Of a stretch of 64,000 nt of DNA, positions 18,156 to 26,700 are shown in pieces (positions within the stretch are counted from its first letter, which is position 1; each line of letters opens with the position of its first letter). This DNA comes from Sphingomonas psychrolutea (GTDB taxonomy: Bacteria; Pseudomonadota; Alphaproteobacteria; Sphingomonadales; Sphingomonadaceae), in assembly GCF_014636175.1 (NCBI RefSeq), contig NZ_BMDW01000014.1:1-64000 (forward strand), in the 5' to 3' direction. A model generated the notes under the pieces. It did not search any database. It was not told the DNA's origin and was given only the letters and a program-made list of their open reading frames with translations. A program made the position numbers and the translations under genes.

Positions 18156-18595
18156 TCACGCGGAGACGCGGAGACGCGGAGAAGAAGTGAAAGATATAGA
18201 CGAGATCAGCGGGGACGTGCTCGACTTGGCGTTGCGCTTGCATCGCGATCTCGGGCCCGGGCTGCTCGAAAGCGTCTATGAAATGGTTATGGCGGGAAAA
18301 TTATCCGCGCTCGGCTATGAGGTAGCGCGCCAGCGCGCCGTAGACGTCGAGTTCGAGGGTATGCGATTCGACGCTGCGTTTAGGATCGACTTGCTCGTCG
18401 ACCAGCGACTCCTCGTCGAAATCTAGTCAGTGGAGCGTTTCAACATCGCGCATGCGAAGCAGCTTTTGACGTATCTGCGACTGACACGGCAGCCCGTCGG
18501 GCTGCTGATCAACTTCGGAGGCGCGACGCTGAAGGAGGGAGTGCGACGGATCGTCAACGATCACCACTCCTCCGCGTCTCCGCGTCTCCGCGTGA
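18156..18595. repeat. Perfect 26-bp inverted repeat bracketing the GxxExxY remnant
   Basis: 18156-18181 and 18570-18595 are exact reverse complements over 26 bp, built from the iterated unit ACGCGGAG. They enclose the GxxExxY ORF almost exactly: the left arm ends 5 bp before its start, and the right arm overlaps its last codons. Similar degenerate repeats occur at 60657-60828. Confidence 0.9.
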
Positions 18596-18606
18596 ATCAA
18601 ATTTGA
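18187..18606 (+). pseudogene. GxxExxY family protein interrupted by an amber codon
   Basis: With a GTG start at 18187, the frame encodes the family signature GPGLLESVYE (residues 23-32, giving GxxExxY). It continues to RIDLLVDQRLLVEI and then hits TAG at 18424-18426. The same frame continues for about 60 codons with the expected C-terminal half (SVERFNIAHAKQLLTYLRLT ... GLLINFGGATLKEG). In this PD-(D/E)xK-like family the residue after VEI is normally lysine, so one AAG-to-TAG change explains the break and also removes the predicted catalytic lysine. The family's function is unknown. The gene sits between fabD and fabG inside perfect inverted repeats, which suggests a mobile origin. Confidence 0.85.
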
Positions 18607-18617
18607 TGGAGAATAGC

Positions 18618-19355
18618 ATGTTCGACCTAACAGGCATGACCGCGCTGGTGACGGGCGCTTCGGGGGGGATCGGGTCGGCGATCGCCCAGGCGTTGGCGGC
18701 GCAGGGCGCGCGGTTGGCGGTTTCGGGGTCGAACCTCGCCAAGCTGGAGGCATTTCGCGACGGTCTCGGTGGCGATCATGTGGCGCTGCCGTGCGATCTT
18801 TCCGACGGTGCTGCGGTCGATGCGCTCGTGCCCACCGCGGTCGAGGCGCTCGGCAAGATCGATATCCTCATCAACAATGGCGGCATCACGCGCGACAATC
18901 TCGTCATGCGGATGAAGGATGAGGAATGGGATGCGGTGATCCGCGTCAATCTCGAGGCCGCGTTCCGCTTGGCGCGTGCCGCCGCGCGCCCGATGATGAA
19001 GGCGCGCTTTGGCCGGATCGTCTCGATCACGTCCGTTGTCGGCACGACCGGTAACCCCGGCCAGGCCAATTACGCCGCATCGAAGGGCGCGCTGACCGCG
19101 ATGTCCAAGGCGCTGGCACAGGAACTCGCCAGTCGCGGGATCACGGTCAATTGCGTGGCACCCGGCTTCATCGCCTCGCCAATGACCGATGGCTTGCCCG
19201 ACGCGCAAAAGGACGCGCTCAATGCGCGGATCCCGATGGGCAAAATGGGCGAGGGCGCTGACATCGGCGCGGCTGTCGTCTATCTGGCAAGCCGCGAAGC
19301 GGGATACGTCACCGGCCAGACCTTGCACGTCAATGGCGGGATGGCGATGATCTGA
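18618..19355 (+). CDS. fabG: 3-oxoacyl-[ACP] reductase
   Basis: A 245-residue short-chain dehydrogenase that performs the NADPH-dependent reduction of beta-ketoacyl-ACP. It has the nucleotide-binding GASGGIGSAIAQ, then NNGGITRDNL. The catalytic Ser-Tyr-Lys set is visible in SITSVVGTTGNPGQANYAAS followed by K. The C-terminal GYVTGQTLHVNGGM is the FabG signature. The start at 18618 (MFDLTGMTALVTG) has TGGAGA about 8 nt upstream; an upstream in-frame ATG at 18606 is an alternative. It is followed by acpP and fabF, matching the classical fab order. Confidence 0.96.
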   Translation: MFDLTGMTALVTGASGGIGSAIAQALAAQGARLAVSGSNLAKLEAFRDGLGGDHVALPCDLSDGAAVDALVPTAVEALGKIDILINNGGITRDNLVMRMKDEEWDAVIRVNLEAAFRLARAAARPMMKARFGRIVSITSVVGTTGNPGQANYAASKGALTAMSKALAQELASRGITVNCVAPGFIASPMTDGLPDAQKDALNARIPMGKMGEGADIGAAVVYLASREAGYVTGQTLHVNGGMAMI

Positions 19356-19449
19356 GCGCCGATTTGATCTGCCCTACTTGCAAGCCCCCCACGCCCGTTC
19401 TACGTGCGTTCAGGAATTCCCAAAACCCCCATCATAGAGGGACGATACA

Positions 19450-19686
19450 ATGAGCGAGACCGCAGACCGCGTTAAGAAAATCGTTGTCGAGCATCTCGGC
19501 GTAGAAGCCGACAAGGTGACCGAGGACGCAAGCTTCATCGACGATCTGGGCGCAGACAGCCTCGACATTGTCGAGCTGGTGATGGCGTTCGAGGAGGAAT
19601 TCGAAGTCGAAATCCCCGACGATGCCGCCGAAAAGATCACGACCGTGAAGGACGCCATCACCTTCATCGACGAGCATAAGAGCTGA
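19450..19686 (+). CDS. acpP: Acyl carrier protein
   Basis: A 78-residue acidic protein with the phosphopantetheine attachment motif [10 protein letters not shown]; the modified serine is S37. It carries growing acyl chains for FabD, FabF, FabG and others, and donates to lipid A and phospholipid synthesis. GAGGGAC lies about 9 nt upstream of the ATG. The 94 bp upstream, between fabG and acpP, probably holds its own strong promoter, as acpP is usually expressed more than its neighbours. Confidence 0.99.
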   Translation: MSETADRVKKIVVEHLGVEADKVTEDASFIDDLGADSLDIVELVMAFEEEFEVEIPDDAAEKITTVKDAITFIDEHKS

Positions 19687-19830
19687 GCATTCCGCTTTTG
19701 GTTGGGGCATTGGCATAGCCCCACGGCTGAACACATAGAACGGCTCCCCGTCCCAGGCAAAGACCGGGGGCAGGGGGCCGTTCCCATTTTACCCGCGTTT
19801 TATCGAAGACGTACAGAAACGGAGATCGCC

Positions 19831-21090
19831 ATGCGGCGTGTTGTCGTAACCGGATTGGGCCTCGTGACGCCGCTTGGCGCCGATGTGGAGACCGCTTGGG
19901 CGAACCTTCTCGCATCCAAGTCGGGGGCGGGCACGATCACGCGCTTCGACGCGACCGATTATAAGTGTCGGATCGCTTGCGAAGTGAAGCCGGCCGATCA
20001 TCCCTATGGCTTCGATCCGAACAAGCGCGTCGACCACAAGGTCCAGCGCCAAGTCGATCCGTTCATCATTTACGGCATCGATGCGGCGGGTCAGGCGCTC
20101 GAAGATGCCGGACTGCTCGATATGACGCAGGAGCAGAAATATCGCGCCGGGTGCTCGATCGGGGCCGGCATTGGCGGTCTGCCGGGGATCGCGTCCGAAT
20201 CGATCGTGCTGCATGAAAAGGGCCCGAGCCGCGTCTCGCCGCATTTCGTGCATGGCCGTCTGATCAACCTGATCACCGGTCAGGTGCAAATCAAATACGG
20301 GCTGATGGGCCCCAACCACGCGGTCGTCACCGCCTGTTCGACCGGTGCACATTCGATCGGTGACGCGGCGCGGATGATCGCAATGGACGATGCCGACGTG
20401 ATGCTGGCGGGCGGTTCCGAGGGCGCGATTTGCCCCCTGGGCATTGCCGGTTTTGCGCAGGCGCGCGCGCTGTCGACCCATTTCAACGACACGCCTGAAC
20501 GCGGCAGCCGCCCGTATGACAAGGACCGCGACGGCTTTGTGATGGGCGAGGGCGCTGGCGTCGTCTGCCTTGAGGAATATGAGCACGCCAAGGCGCGCGG
20601 CGCGAAGATTTACGCCGAAGTCATCGGTTATGGCCTGTCGGGCGATGCCTATCACGTCACCGCGCCACACCCGGAGGGATCGGGCGCGTTCCGCTCGATG
20701 GAAATGGCGATGAAGAAGTCGGGGCTTCAGCTCGGCGACATCGACTATATCAATGCACACGGCACCTCGACTCCGCTTGGCGACGAACTCGAGCTGAACG
20801 CGGTCCGGCGTTTGTTCGGCAATGCGATCGGCACGCTGTCGATGAGCTCGACCAAGTCGGCGATCGGGCATTTGCTCGGCGGCGCGGGCGCGGTCGAGAG
20901 CATTTTTTGCATCCTGGCGATGCGCGATCAGGTCGTACCGCCGACGCTCAACCTCGATAACCCCAGCGACAATTGCGCGGGCGTCGATCTGGTGCCGCAC
21001 GTCGCCAAGAAGCGCTCGGTCAAGGCGGTGCTCAACAATTCGTTTGGCTTTGGCGGCACCAATGCCAGCCTCGTCATGAAAGCGATGTGA
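19831..21090 (+). CDS. fabF: 3-oxoacyl-[ACP] synthase II
   Basis: A 419-residue thiolase-fold condensing enzyme that extends acyl-ACP with malonyl-ACP. MRRVVVTGLGLVTPLG is the family N-terminus and fixes the ATG at 19831, with GGAGATC just before it, over the longer open frame. The catalytic Cys lies in VVTACSTGAHS (about residue 169) and the two His in NAHGTSTPLGD and SAIGHLLGGAG. The 144-bp gap after acpP contains an imperfect GC-rich hairpin (about 19738-19788) that might attenuate transcription. Confidence 0.97.
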   Translation: MRRVVVTGLGLVTPLGADVETAWANLLASKSGAGTITRFDATDYKCRIACEVKPADHPYGFDPNKRVDHKVQRQVDPFIIYGIDAAGQALEDAGLLDMTQEQKYRAGCSIGAGIGGLPGIASESIVLHEKGPSRVSPHFVHGRLINLITGQVQIKYGLMGPNHAVVTACSTGAHSIGDAARMIAMDDADVMLAGGSEGAICPLGIAGFAQARALSTHFNDTPERGSRPYDKDRDGFVMGEGAGVVCLEEYEHAKARGAKIYAEVIGYGLSGDAYHVTAPHPEGSGAFRSMEMAMKKSGLQLGDIDYINAHGTSTPLGDELELNAVRRLFGNAIGTLSMSSTKSAIGHLLGGAGAVESIFCILAMRDQVVPPTLNLDNPSDNCAGVDLVPHVAKKRSVKAVLNNSFGFGGTNASLVMKAM

Positions 21091-21115
21091 TGACTGGGCC
21101 GCGACTCCCCTCTTG

Positions 21116-21220
21116 CTTCCCCGGCGAACGCCGGGGCCCAGTTGCGCCTGTCGATGTGATTGAGTGCAGCGTTTTCCAATCTGTGCTGCGATACTGGGCC
21201 CCGGCCTCCGCCGGGGAAGG
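21116..21220. repeat. REP-like palindrome pair, family A
   Basis: Two inverted units, 21116-21146 (CCCCGGCGAACGCCGGGG core) and 21193-21220 (CCCCGGCCTCCGCCGGGG core), with shared flanks TGGGCC/GGCCCA, lie between fabF and mltG. The second ends in GGGGAAGG about 11 nt before the mltG start and so also supplies its Shine-Dalgarno-like sequence. Confidence 0.85.
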
Positions 21221-21231
21221 AAATTAGGTTA

Positions 21232-22197
21232 GTGCGCAAGCTCGGCTGCCTCGGTCTGATCCTGGGTCTCGCGGTCATCGCGGGGGCGTTTTTCGTCGTC
21301 CAGATGTGGGGTGGTCGCGGCCCGCTGGCGCATCCGATCAGCGTCGCGATCGCGCCCGGCAGCAGCCTGGCCAGCGCATCGGTGCAGCTGGAAAAGGCGG
21401 GGGCGATTTCCTCGGCCAGCAATTTCCGGATGTTCGCGAAGGTGTTCGGCTCCGACGCGCCGATCAAGGCCGGCGAATATCGCATCCCGGCGCATCTGAG
21501 CCAGGCCGACATTCTGAAAGTCCTGCAAGGCACCAAGACGATCCAGCGCTTCGTGACCATTCCCGAGGGCTGGGCATCGGTGCAAGTGAAGGACGCGATC
21601 GACAAGACGACCGGCTTGACCGGAACGATCTCAGTCCCGGCCGAGGGCAGCATCCTCCCCGACAGCTACGCATTCCAGCGCGGCGATACGCGCGCGTTCA
21701 TCGTCAAGCGCATGCAAAGCGTGATGACGCGCTACCTCGCCAAGGCCTGGGCAAAGCGCCAGCCCGGCATCGCGGTGACGACGCCCGAACAAGCGCTGAT
21801 CCTCGCCTCGATCGTTGAGAAGGAAACCGGTAAGCCGAGCGAGCGCGCAATGGTGGCGGCGGTCTATTCCAACCGGCTGAAGCAGGGGATGAAGCTGCAG
21901 GCCGACCCGACGATTCTCTATCCCCACACCGCCGGCCGCGCGCTCGGTCGCCGCATTCCGGGGCCGTGGGTGAGCGAGGTCAACGAATACAATACCTATG
22001 CAATGGTCGGCCTGCCCAAGGGCCCGATCTGCAATCCGGGTCGCGCGAGTATCGATGCGGTGCTCGATCCGGCGAAGACCAATGCGCTGTATTTCGTGGC
22101 GGATGGGTCGGGCGGGCACGTGTTCGCGGACACGCTGGAGCAGCATAACGCGAATGTCGCGAAATGGCGGGCATATCGGGCGGCTAACGGGATTTAG
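21232..22197 (+). CDS. mltG: Endolytic murein transglycosylase MltG
   Basis: A 321-residue YceG-like inner-membrane enzyme that cuts nascent glycan strands and is thought to terminate peptidoglycan polymerisation. One N-terminal membrane segment (about residues 6-26) is followed by a LysM-like region and the catalytic domain. The active-site glutamate lies in LASIVEKETG (E196), and the downstream QADPTILY and GLPKGPICNPG are family signatures. The GTG at 21232 is chosen because the longer frame upstream reads through the repeat. Position after fabF is conserved in many proteobacteria. Confidence 0.95.
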   Translation: MRKLGCLGLILGLAVIAGAFFVVQMWGGRGPLAHPISVAIAPGSSLASASVQLEKAGAISSASNFRMFAKVFGSDAPIKAGEYRIPAHLSQADILKVLQGTKTIQRFVTIPEGWASVQVKDAIDKTTGLTGTISVPAEGSILPDSYAFQRGDTRAFIVKRMQSVMTRYLAKAWAKRQPGIAVTTPEQALILASIVEKETGKPSERAMVAAVYSNRLKQGMKLQADPTILYPHTAGRALGRRIPGPWVSEVNEYNTYAMVGLPKGPICNPGRASIDAVLDPAKTNALYFVADGSGGHVFADTLEQHNANVAKWRAYRAANGI

Positions 22198-22200
22198 CTT

Positions 22201-22223
22201 TCCCTCTCCCACAGAGAGAGGGA
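22201..22223. terminator. Hairpin between convergent mltG and eda
   Basis: TCCCTCTC-CCACAG-AGAGAGGGA (22201-22223), with an A/T-rich right flank, sits in the 27-bp gap between the two convergent stop codons. It belongs to the same repeat type as 35711-35823 and probably terminates both transcripts. Confidence 0.5.
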
Positions 22224-22224
22224 A

Positions 22225-22833
22225 TTAAGCGCGCAGCTCGCTCGCCGCGCGCGCCAACGCCTCGACCTCCGCCATACTCGCGCCCTTCGGCGTCACCCAG
22301 CTTCCGCCAACGCACAACACGGGAACGAACCCAAGCCATTCCGGCGCGCTTGCCTCGGTGATGCCGCCGGTCGGGCAGAAGCGGCACTGGTAGAACGGCG
22401 CGGCCAGCGCCTTCAGTGCCTTCAACCCGCCATTCGCCTCGGCCGGGAAGAATTTGAAATGGGCAAGGCCCAGATCGAGCCCCAACATGATGTCCGCCGC
22501 ATTGGCGATGCCGGGGAGGAACGGCACGCCGCTCGCGATGATCGGCTGTGCGAGGCGCTCGGTCAGGCCCGGCGAGACGATGAACTCGGCACCCGCATCC
22601 ATGGCGGCTGCGAACTGTTCCGGGTTCACCACCGTGCCCGCCCCCACGATCGCGCCGGGGACCTTTTTCATCTCGCGGATCGCGTCGAGCGCAGCCGGCG
22701 TGCGCAGTGTCACTTCGAGCACCTTGAGGCCGCCCGCGACGAGCGCCTCGGCGAGCGGTCGTGCGGTCGCGGCATCGTCGATCACGAGCACGGGGATGAC
22801 CGCGCTGGTGCGCATGATCTGTTCGATACTCAT
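22225..22833 (-). CDS. eda: 2-dehydro-3-deoxy-phosphogluconate aldolase
   Basis: A 202-residue class I aldolase that cleaves KDPG to pyruvate and glyceraldehyde 3-phosphate, the last step of the Entner-Doudoroff pathway. The catalytic Glu is in LKVLEVTLRT (E40) and the Schiff-base lysine in HFKFFPAE (K127). The phosphate-binding FCPTGGIT and SWVTPKG are also present. The start overlaps the glk stop by 4 bp, and it is the last gene of zwf-pgl-edd-glk-eda. No missing residues are seen. Confidence 0.97.
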   Translation of the reverse strand: MSIEQIMRTSAVIPVLVIDDAATARPLAEALVAGGLKVLEVTLRTPAALDAIREMKKVPGAIVGAGTVVNPEQFAAAMDAGAEFIVSPGLTERLAQPIIASGVPFLPGIANAADIMLGLDLGLAHFKFFPAEANGGLKALKALAAPFYQCRFCPTGGITEASAPEWLGFVPVLCVGGSWVTPKGASMAEVEALARAASELRA

Positions 22834-23798
22834 CGGGCATGTTCCTGTGCAAACGCCGCCGCCGCGCCGAACAGGCCGGGTTGCGGGTGCGTGATGATCT
22901 TGACGGGCACCGACTTCATCAGCCCCTGAAAGCGCCCCTTGGCGGTGAAGCGCTGTTCGAACCCCGATTGCAGCAAGCGATCTTTCAGCCGCAGCCCAAG
23001 CCCACCGGCAATCACCACCGCATTCGGCCCGTGCGCCAGCGCCAGATCGCCCGCCACAGCGCCAAGCGCCAGACAGAAACGGTCGAGCGCGGCGAGTGCG
23101 AGGCTGTCGCCGCCCTCGAGCGCCAGCGTCCAGATCGCCTTGTCGTCGATCTGCTGGATCGCGCGGCCCTCGATTTCGGCGAGCGTCTGGTAGATCGCGA
23201 CGATCCCGGGGCCAGCGACCACGCGCTCCATCGAGACGCGCGTAAACGTCTTGCGCAGCCGCTTGAGCAAAGCATCCTCGATCCCATCGAGCGGTGCAAA
23301 ATCCTGATGCCCGCCTTCGGTTTCAATCACATGATAGCCGTCTTTCACCCGCAGCACCTGTGCGACGCCCAGACCCGTGCCGGGGCCGCAGACGGTGATC
23401 GATCCGCTTTGCGGCAGCGCCACGTCAGGGCCGCAGACATGCGTAAAATGCTCGGGCGCGACTTGCGCCACGGCATGGCCGATCGCGCCGAAATCGTTGA
23501 TCAGCACATAGCTGTCGACGTTCAATCGCTCCGGGATCAGCGCGGGGCGGATGATCCACGGATTGTTGGTCATCTTGATCAGCTCGCCACCGATCGGGGA
23601 GGCGATCCCGATCGCGGCGGCGCGGGGCAGGGGGGTGCCCACGTGCTGCCCGAACGCCTCCCAGGCGGTCTGCAAGCTTGCATATTCGGCGGTCTTGAGC
23701 GTGACCGGCTCGCCAAGCGAGACGACACAGCCCTCGGCCACCTCGGCCAGCGCGAAGCGCGCGTGCGTGCCGCCAAGATCTACTGAAACTAACTGCAT
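22830..23798 (-). CDS. glk: Glucokinase
   Basis: A 322-residue Glk of the E. coli-type group that phosphorylates glucose with ATP, feeding the Entner-Doudoroff pathway. The phosphate motif DLGGTHARFAL is at about residues 7-17, and LINDFGAIGHAV contains the catalytic Asp of glucokinases. GPGTGLGVAQV and the EGGHQDFAP stretch follow. It sits between edd and eda. The adjacency of glk to edd and zwf recalls the glf-zwf-edd-glk operon of Zymomonas, another sphingomonad relative. Palindromic repeats fill the gap to edd. Confidence 0.95.
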   Translation of the reverse strand: MQLVSVDLGGTHARFALAEVAEGCVVSLGEPVTLKTAEYASLQTAWEAFGQHVGTPLPRAAAIGIASPIGGELIKMTNNPWIIRPALIPERLNVDSYVLINDFGAIGHAVAQVAPEHFTHVCGPDVALPQSGSITVCGPGTGLGVAQVLRVKDGYHVIETEGGHQDFAPLDGIEDALLKRLRKTFTRVSMERVVAGPGIVAIYQTLAEIEGRAIQQIDDKAIWTLALEGGDSLALAALDRFCLALGAVAGDLALAHGPNAVVIAGGLGLRLKDRLLQSGFEQRFTAKGRFQGLMKSVPVKIITHPQPGLFGAAAAFAQEHAR

Positions 23799-23810
23799 GG
23801 AAACTCCGCT

Positions 23811-23920
23811 GCTTCCACCCCGGCGAAAGCCGGGGCGCAGTTGCGAGACATGCGGGGGGATGCACAGCGCGCGGGAACGACAATCTTCGCTACTGGGCCC
23901 CGGCCTTCGCCGGGGTGGAG
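23811..23920. repeat. REP-like palindrome pair, family A
   Basis: Inverted units at 23811-23845 (CCCCGGCGAAAGCCGGGG core) and 23891-23920 (CCCCGGCCTTCGCCGGGG core) occupy the edd-glk gap. Confidence 0.85.
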
Positions 23921-23937
23921 CACATTGTGAGACATAC

Positions 23938-25761
23938 TCACCACCCCATGCCCGTCAGCAATGGCGAGGCACCGCGTTCGGCTTCATTGGCATTTGCGCG
24001 GAACAGCCCGAACAACTCGCGGCCCATGCCTTCGGCCTCGGGCGGCGCGGTGGCGGGGGTGCGCGCCGCCCATTCCGCCGGATCGACCCGCGCGAACAGG
24101 TCGCCCGCGGCGGCATCGAGCCGAATCACATCGCCATCACGCACGCGCGACAGCGGTCCGTCACCCAAGGCTTCAGGCGAGCAATGGATTGCGGCGGGTA
24201 CCTTGCCGCTCGCCCCCGACATGCGCCCGTCGGTGACGAGCGCGACCCGGAAGCCGCGATTTTGCAGAACGCCGAGCGCTGGCGTGAGCTTGTGCAATTC
24301 GGGCATGCCATTGGCGCGCGGGCCCTGAAAGCGCATCACCACGACGACATCACGGTCGAGCTCGCCCGCCTGGAACGCGGCGAGGACGGCAGCTTGGTCC
24401 TGAAAGACGCGCGCCGGCGCTTCGATCGTCCAGCGATCGCGCTCGACCGCCGAGACCTTGATGCAGGCGCGGCCGAGATTGCCGGTAAGGATGCGAACCC
24501 CCCCCTCGGGCGCGAAGGGTGCGGCTGGCGCGCGGAGGATCGTATCGTCGCCGCTCGCGCCGGGATCGACCCAGGCAAGCGCTTCGGAGTCATCGAGCAC
24601 CGGCTTGCGCCCGTAATCAGTCATATCCTCCCCGGCGACCGTCAGCAGATCGCGGTGCAACAGTCCGGCATCGGCGAGTTCGCGGATCACGAAGGCCATC
24701 CCGCCCGCCTGCTCGAACCCGTTCACGTCGGCCGAGCCATTGGGATAGACTCGCGCAATCAGCGGGATTGCCTTGGACAGACGGTCGAAATCCTCCCAGT
24801 CGATCACGATCCCCGCGCACGCCGCGATGGCGGGCAGATGGAGCAAATGATTGGTCGATCCGCCGGTCGCGAGCAGACCGATTGCCGCGTTCACGATTGC
24901 CTTCTCATCGACGCACAGCCCGAGCGGGCGATAGCAATCCCCACTCCAGCCGATTTGCGGCAAGCGGTGCACTGCGGCGCGCGTCAATTCCTGCCGCAAC
25001 TTGGTGCCGGGGTTGACGAAGGCAGCGCCGGGCATGTGCAGCCCCATCATTTCCATCATCATCTGATTGGAATTGGCAGTGCCGTAAAAGGTGCAGGTGC
25101 CCTTGGAATGATACGCGCCGATCTCGGCCTCGAGCAGCGCCTCGCGGCCGACTTTGCCCTCGGCAAACGCCTCGCGCACCGCGACCTTGGCCTTGTTGGC
25201 GAGGCCCGAGGGCATTGGCCCGGCGGGGATGAACACCATCGGCAAATGCCCGAAACGCAGCGCACCCATCAGCAAGCCCGGTACGATCTTGTCGCAAATG
25301 CCGAGCAACGCCGCGCCCTCGAACATGCCGTGGCTGAGCGCGATGGCGGTCGAGAGCGCGATCGTATCACGGCTGAACAGCGACAGCTCCATCCCGGCAT
25401 AGCCTTGCGTGACACCGTCGCACATCGCCGGCACGCCGCCCGCGACTTGCGCGGTCGCCCCCGCTTCACGCGCCCACACCTTCATCTGCTCGGGATAGCG
25501 ATAGTAAGGCGCATGCGCCGAGAGCATGTCGTTATACGAGGTGACGATCCCGATATTCATCGCCTTGCCGCTGGTCAGCGTCGGGCGGTCCTCCTCGGTC
25601 CCGGCATAGGCGTGTGCGGCATTCGCGCAGCCCATCGCCGGGCGCGCGATATGCGTGTCGCGCGCGCGACCGATCAGCGCGAGATAGGCATCGCGCGTGG
25701 GCTTCGACCGGGTGATGATCCGGTCGGTGACCGCGGCGATTTCTGGGTGGAGGGCGGTCAT
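23938..25761 (-). CDS. edd: Phosphogluconate dehydratase
   Basis: A 607-residue IlvD/Edd-family iron-sulfur dehydratase converting 6-phosphogluconate to KDPG. Cluster-binding cysteine contexts are visible: [11 protein letters not shown] and [11 protein letters not shown], plus AACAGIVI, and the C-terminal signature [20 protein letters not shown]. Length and motifs match Edd rather than the ilvD product also in this window (53343-55064). It lies in the zwf-pgl-edd-glk-eda cluster. A family B repeat pair separates it from pgl, and a family A pair from glk. Confidence 0.97.
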   Translation of the reverse strand: MTALHPEIAAVTDRIITRSKPTRDAYLALIGRARDTHIARPAMGCANAAHAYAGTEEDRPTLTSGKAMNIGIVTSYNDMLSAHAPYYRYPEQMKVWAREAGATAQVAGGVPAMCDGVTQGYAGMELSLFSRDTIALSTAIALSHGMFEGAALLGICDKIVPGLLMGALRFGHLPMVFIPAGPMPSGLANKAKVAVREAFAEGKVGREALLEAEIGAYHSKGTCTFYGTANSNQMMMEMMGLHMPGAAFVNPGTKLRQELTRAAVHRLPQIGWSGDCYRPLGLCVDEKAIVNAAIGLLATGGSTNHLLHLPAIAACAGIVIDWEDFDRLSKAIPLIARVYPNGSADVNGFEQAGGMAFVIRELADAGLLHRDLLTVAGEDMTDYGRKPVLDDSEALAWVDPGASGDDTILRAPAAPFAPEGGVRILTGNLGRACIKVSAVERDRWTIEAPARVFQDQAAVLAAFQAGELDRDVVVVMRFQGPRANGMPELHKLTPALGVLQNRGFRVALVTDGRMSGASGKVPAAIHCSPEALGDGPLSRVRDGDVIRLDAAAGDLFARVDPAEWAARTPATAPPEAEGMGRELFGLFRANANEAERGASPLLTGMGW

Positions 25762-25770
25762 TTCGCTACT

Positions 25771-25860
25771 TCGTCACCCCGGCCTTGTGCCGGGGTCCAC
25801 CGAGCAACGCAGCGGGCGTTTTGGTGAAGCGTGGACCCCGGAACAAGTCCGGGGTGACGA
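25771..25860. repeat. REP-like palindrome pair, family B
   Basis: Head-to-head units GTCACCCCGGCCTTGTGCCG (from 25773) and the inverted GTGGACCCCGGAACAAGTCC (from 25831) form a pair in the pgl-edd gap. Confidence 0.88.
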
Positions 25861-25873
25861 AAAGCGGGGCGCA

Positions 25874-26593
25874 TCACTCCGCCGCCCAGTGGATATCCAC
25901 CGGCAGTTCGGCATCCGCCAGCACGCGCCCGATCGGATATTTCGACGACGGTCCCTGTTTGATCGCGTCCTCGATCACCTTTTTCTTGGCGTCGCCGATG
26001 ACCGCAATGATCAGCGCGCGTGCGGAGATCATCGCCTCGCGGCTGAGCGTTACGCGAGCGACCGGCGCGTCCTTGGGCATCGGATCGGGCATCACGCCCA
26101 AGGCGCGGCGCTCCTTCGGGCCGGACAGCGCTTCGTCGTAATCGGGGCCGGGAAAGATCGATCCGGTATGGCCGTCGGCGCCGACGCCGAGCAGACACAG
26201 ATCGAGCGGCCAGTGCAGATCCTGCATCAACGCATCGGCGGAGCGGCCCGCAGCCTTGTAATCGGCCGTCGCGTTAGGGACGATCGGCTTGACGCGCGCG
26301 CCCTTGGGCAGGAACGCCTTAGCGATCATCGTGACGTTTGACAGCGGATCGCCCAGCGGCACGATCCGTTCATCGACGGGGACAATCGTCACGCGCTTCC
26401 AGTCGTGCTTGGCGGCGGCCAGCTTGGCATAGATCGGGATCGGCGTCTTGCCGCCCGAAAGCGCGATCACCGCCGCGCCGCGCGCATCGATCGCGCTGTC
26501 GATGATAAAGCCGATATCGCCCGCGACGGCCGCCGCCATCTCGTCGGCATTCTCATAATCCCACCATTCGATTTCACGGTCGTCGTCGCTCAT
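25874..26593 (-). CDS. pgl: 6-phosphogluconolactonase
   Basis: A 239-residue DevB/Pgl-type lactonase of the NagB-like fold that hydrolyses 6-phosphogluconolactone to 6-phosphogluconate. Family phrases are ALSGGKTPIPIYAKL (phosphate-binding), VPVDERIVPLGDPLSN and CLLGVGADGHTGSIFPG, in which the His-Thr-Gly-Ser stretch is near-invariant. It lies between zwf and edd, as expected for its pathway step, with repeat pairs on both sides. Confidence 0.96.
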   Translation of the reverse strand: MSDDDREIEWWDYENADEMAAAVAGDIGFIIDSAIDARGAAVIALSGGKTPIPIYAKLAAAKHDWKRVTIVPVDERIVPLGDPLSNVTMIAKAFLPKGARVKPIVPNATADYKAAGRSADALMQDLHWPLDLCLLGVGADGHTGSIFPGPDYDEALSGPKERRALGVMPDPMPKDAPVARVTLSREAMISARALIIAVIGDAKKKVIEDAIKQGPSSKYPIGRVLADAELPVDIHWAAE

Positions 26594-26606
26594 AAAAACC
26601 TCATTC

Positions 26607-26696
26607 CGTCACCCCGGACTTGTTCCGGGGTCCACTTTTCAATCGCACACAACGCCTGTGAGGCGCGGTGGACCCCGGAACAAGTCCGGGGTGACG
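26607..26696. repeat. REP-like palindrome pair, family B
   Basis: GTCACCCCGGACTTGTTCCG (from 26608) and its inverted partner ending at 26696 fill the zwf-pgl gap. Confidence 0.88.
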
Positions 26697-26700
26697 AGCG

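Noticed and set aside
23551..25827. A 758-codon plus-strand open frame opposite edd and glk
   Set aside because: It is a high-GC shadow: no family motifs, His/Arg/Gln-rich composition, and the opposite strand encodes well-recognised enzymes.
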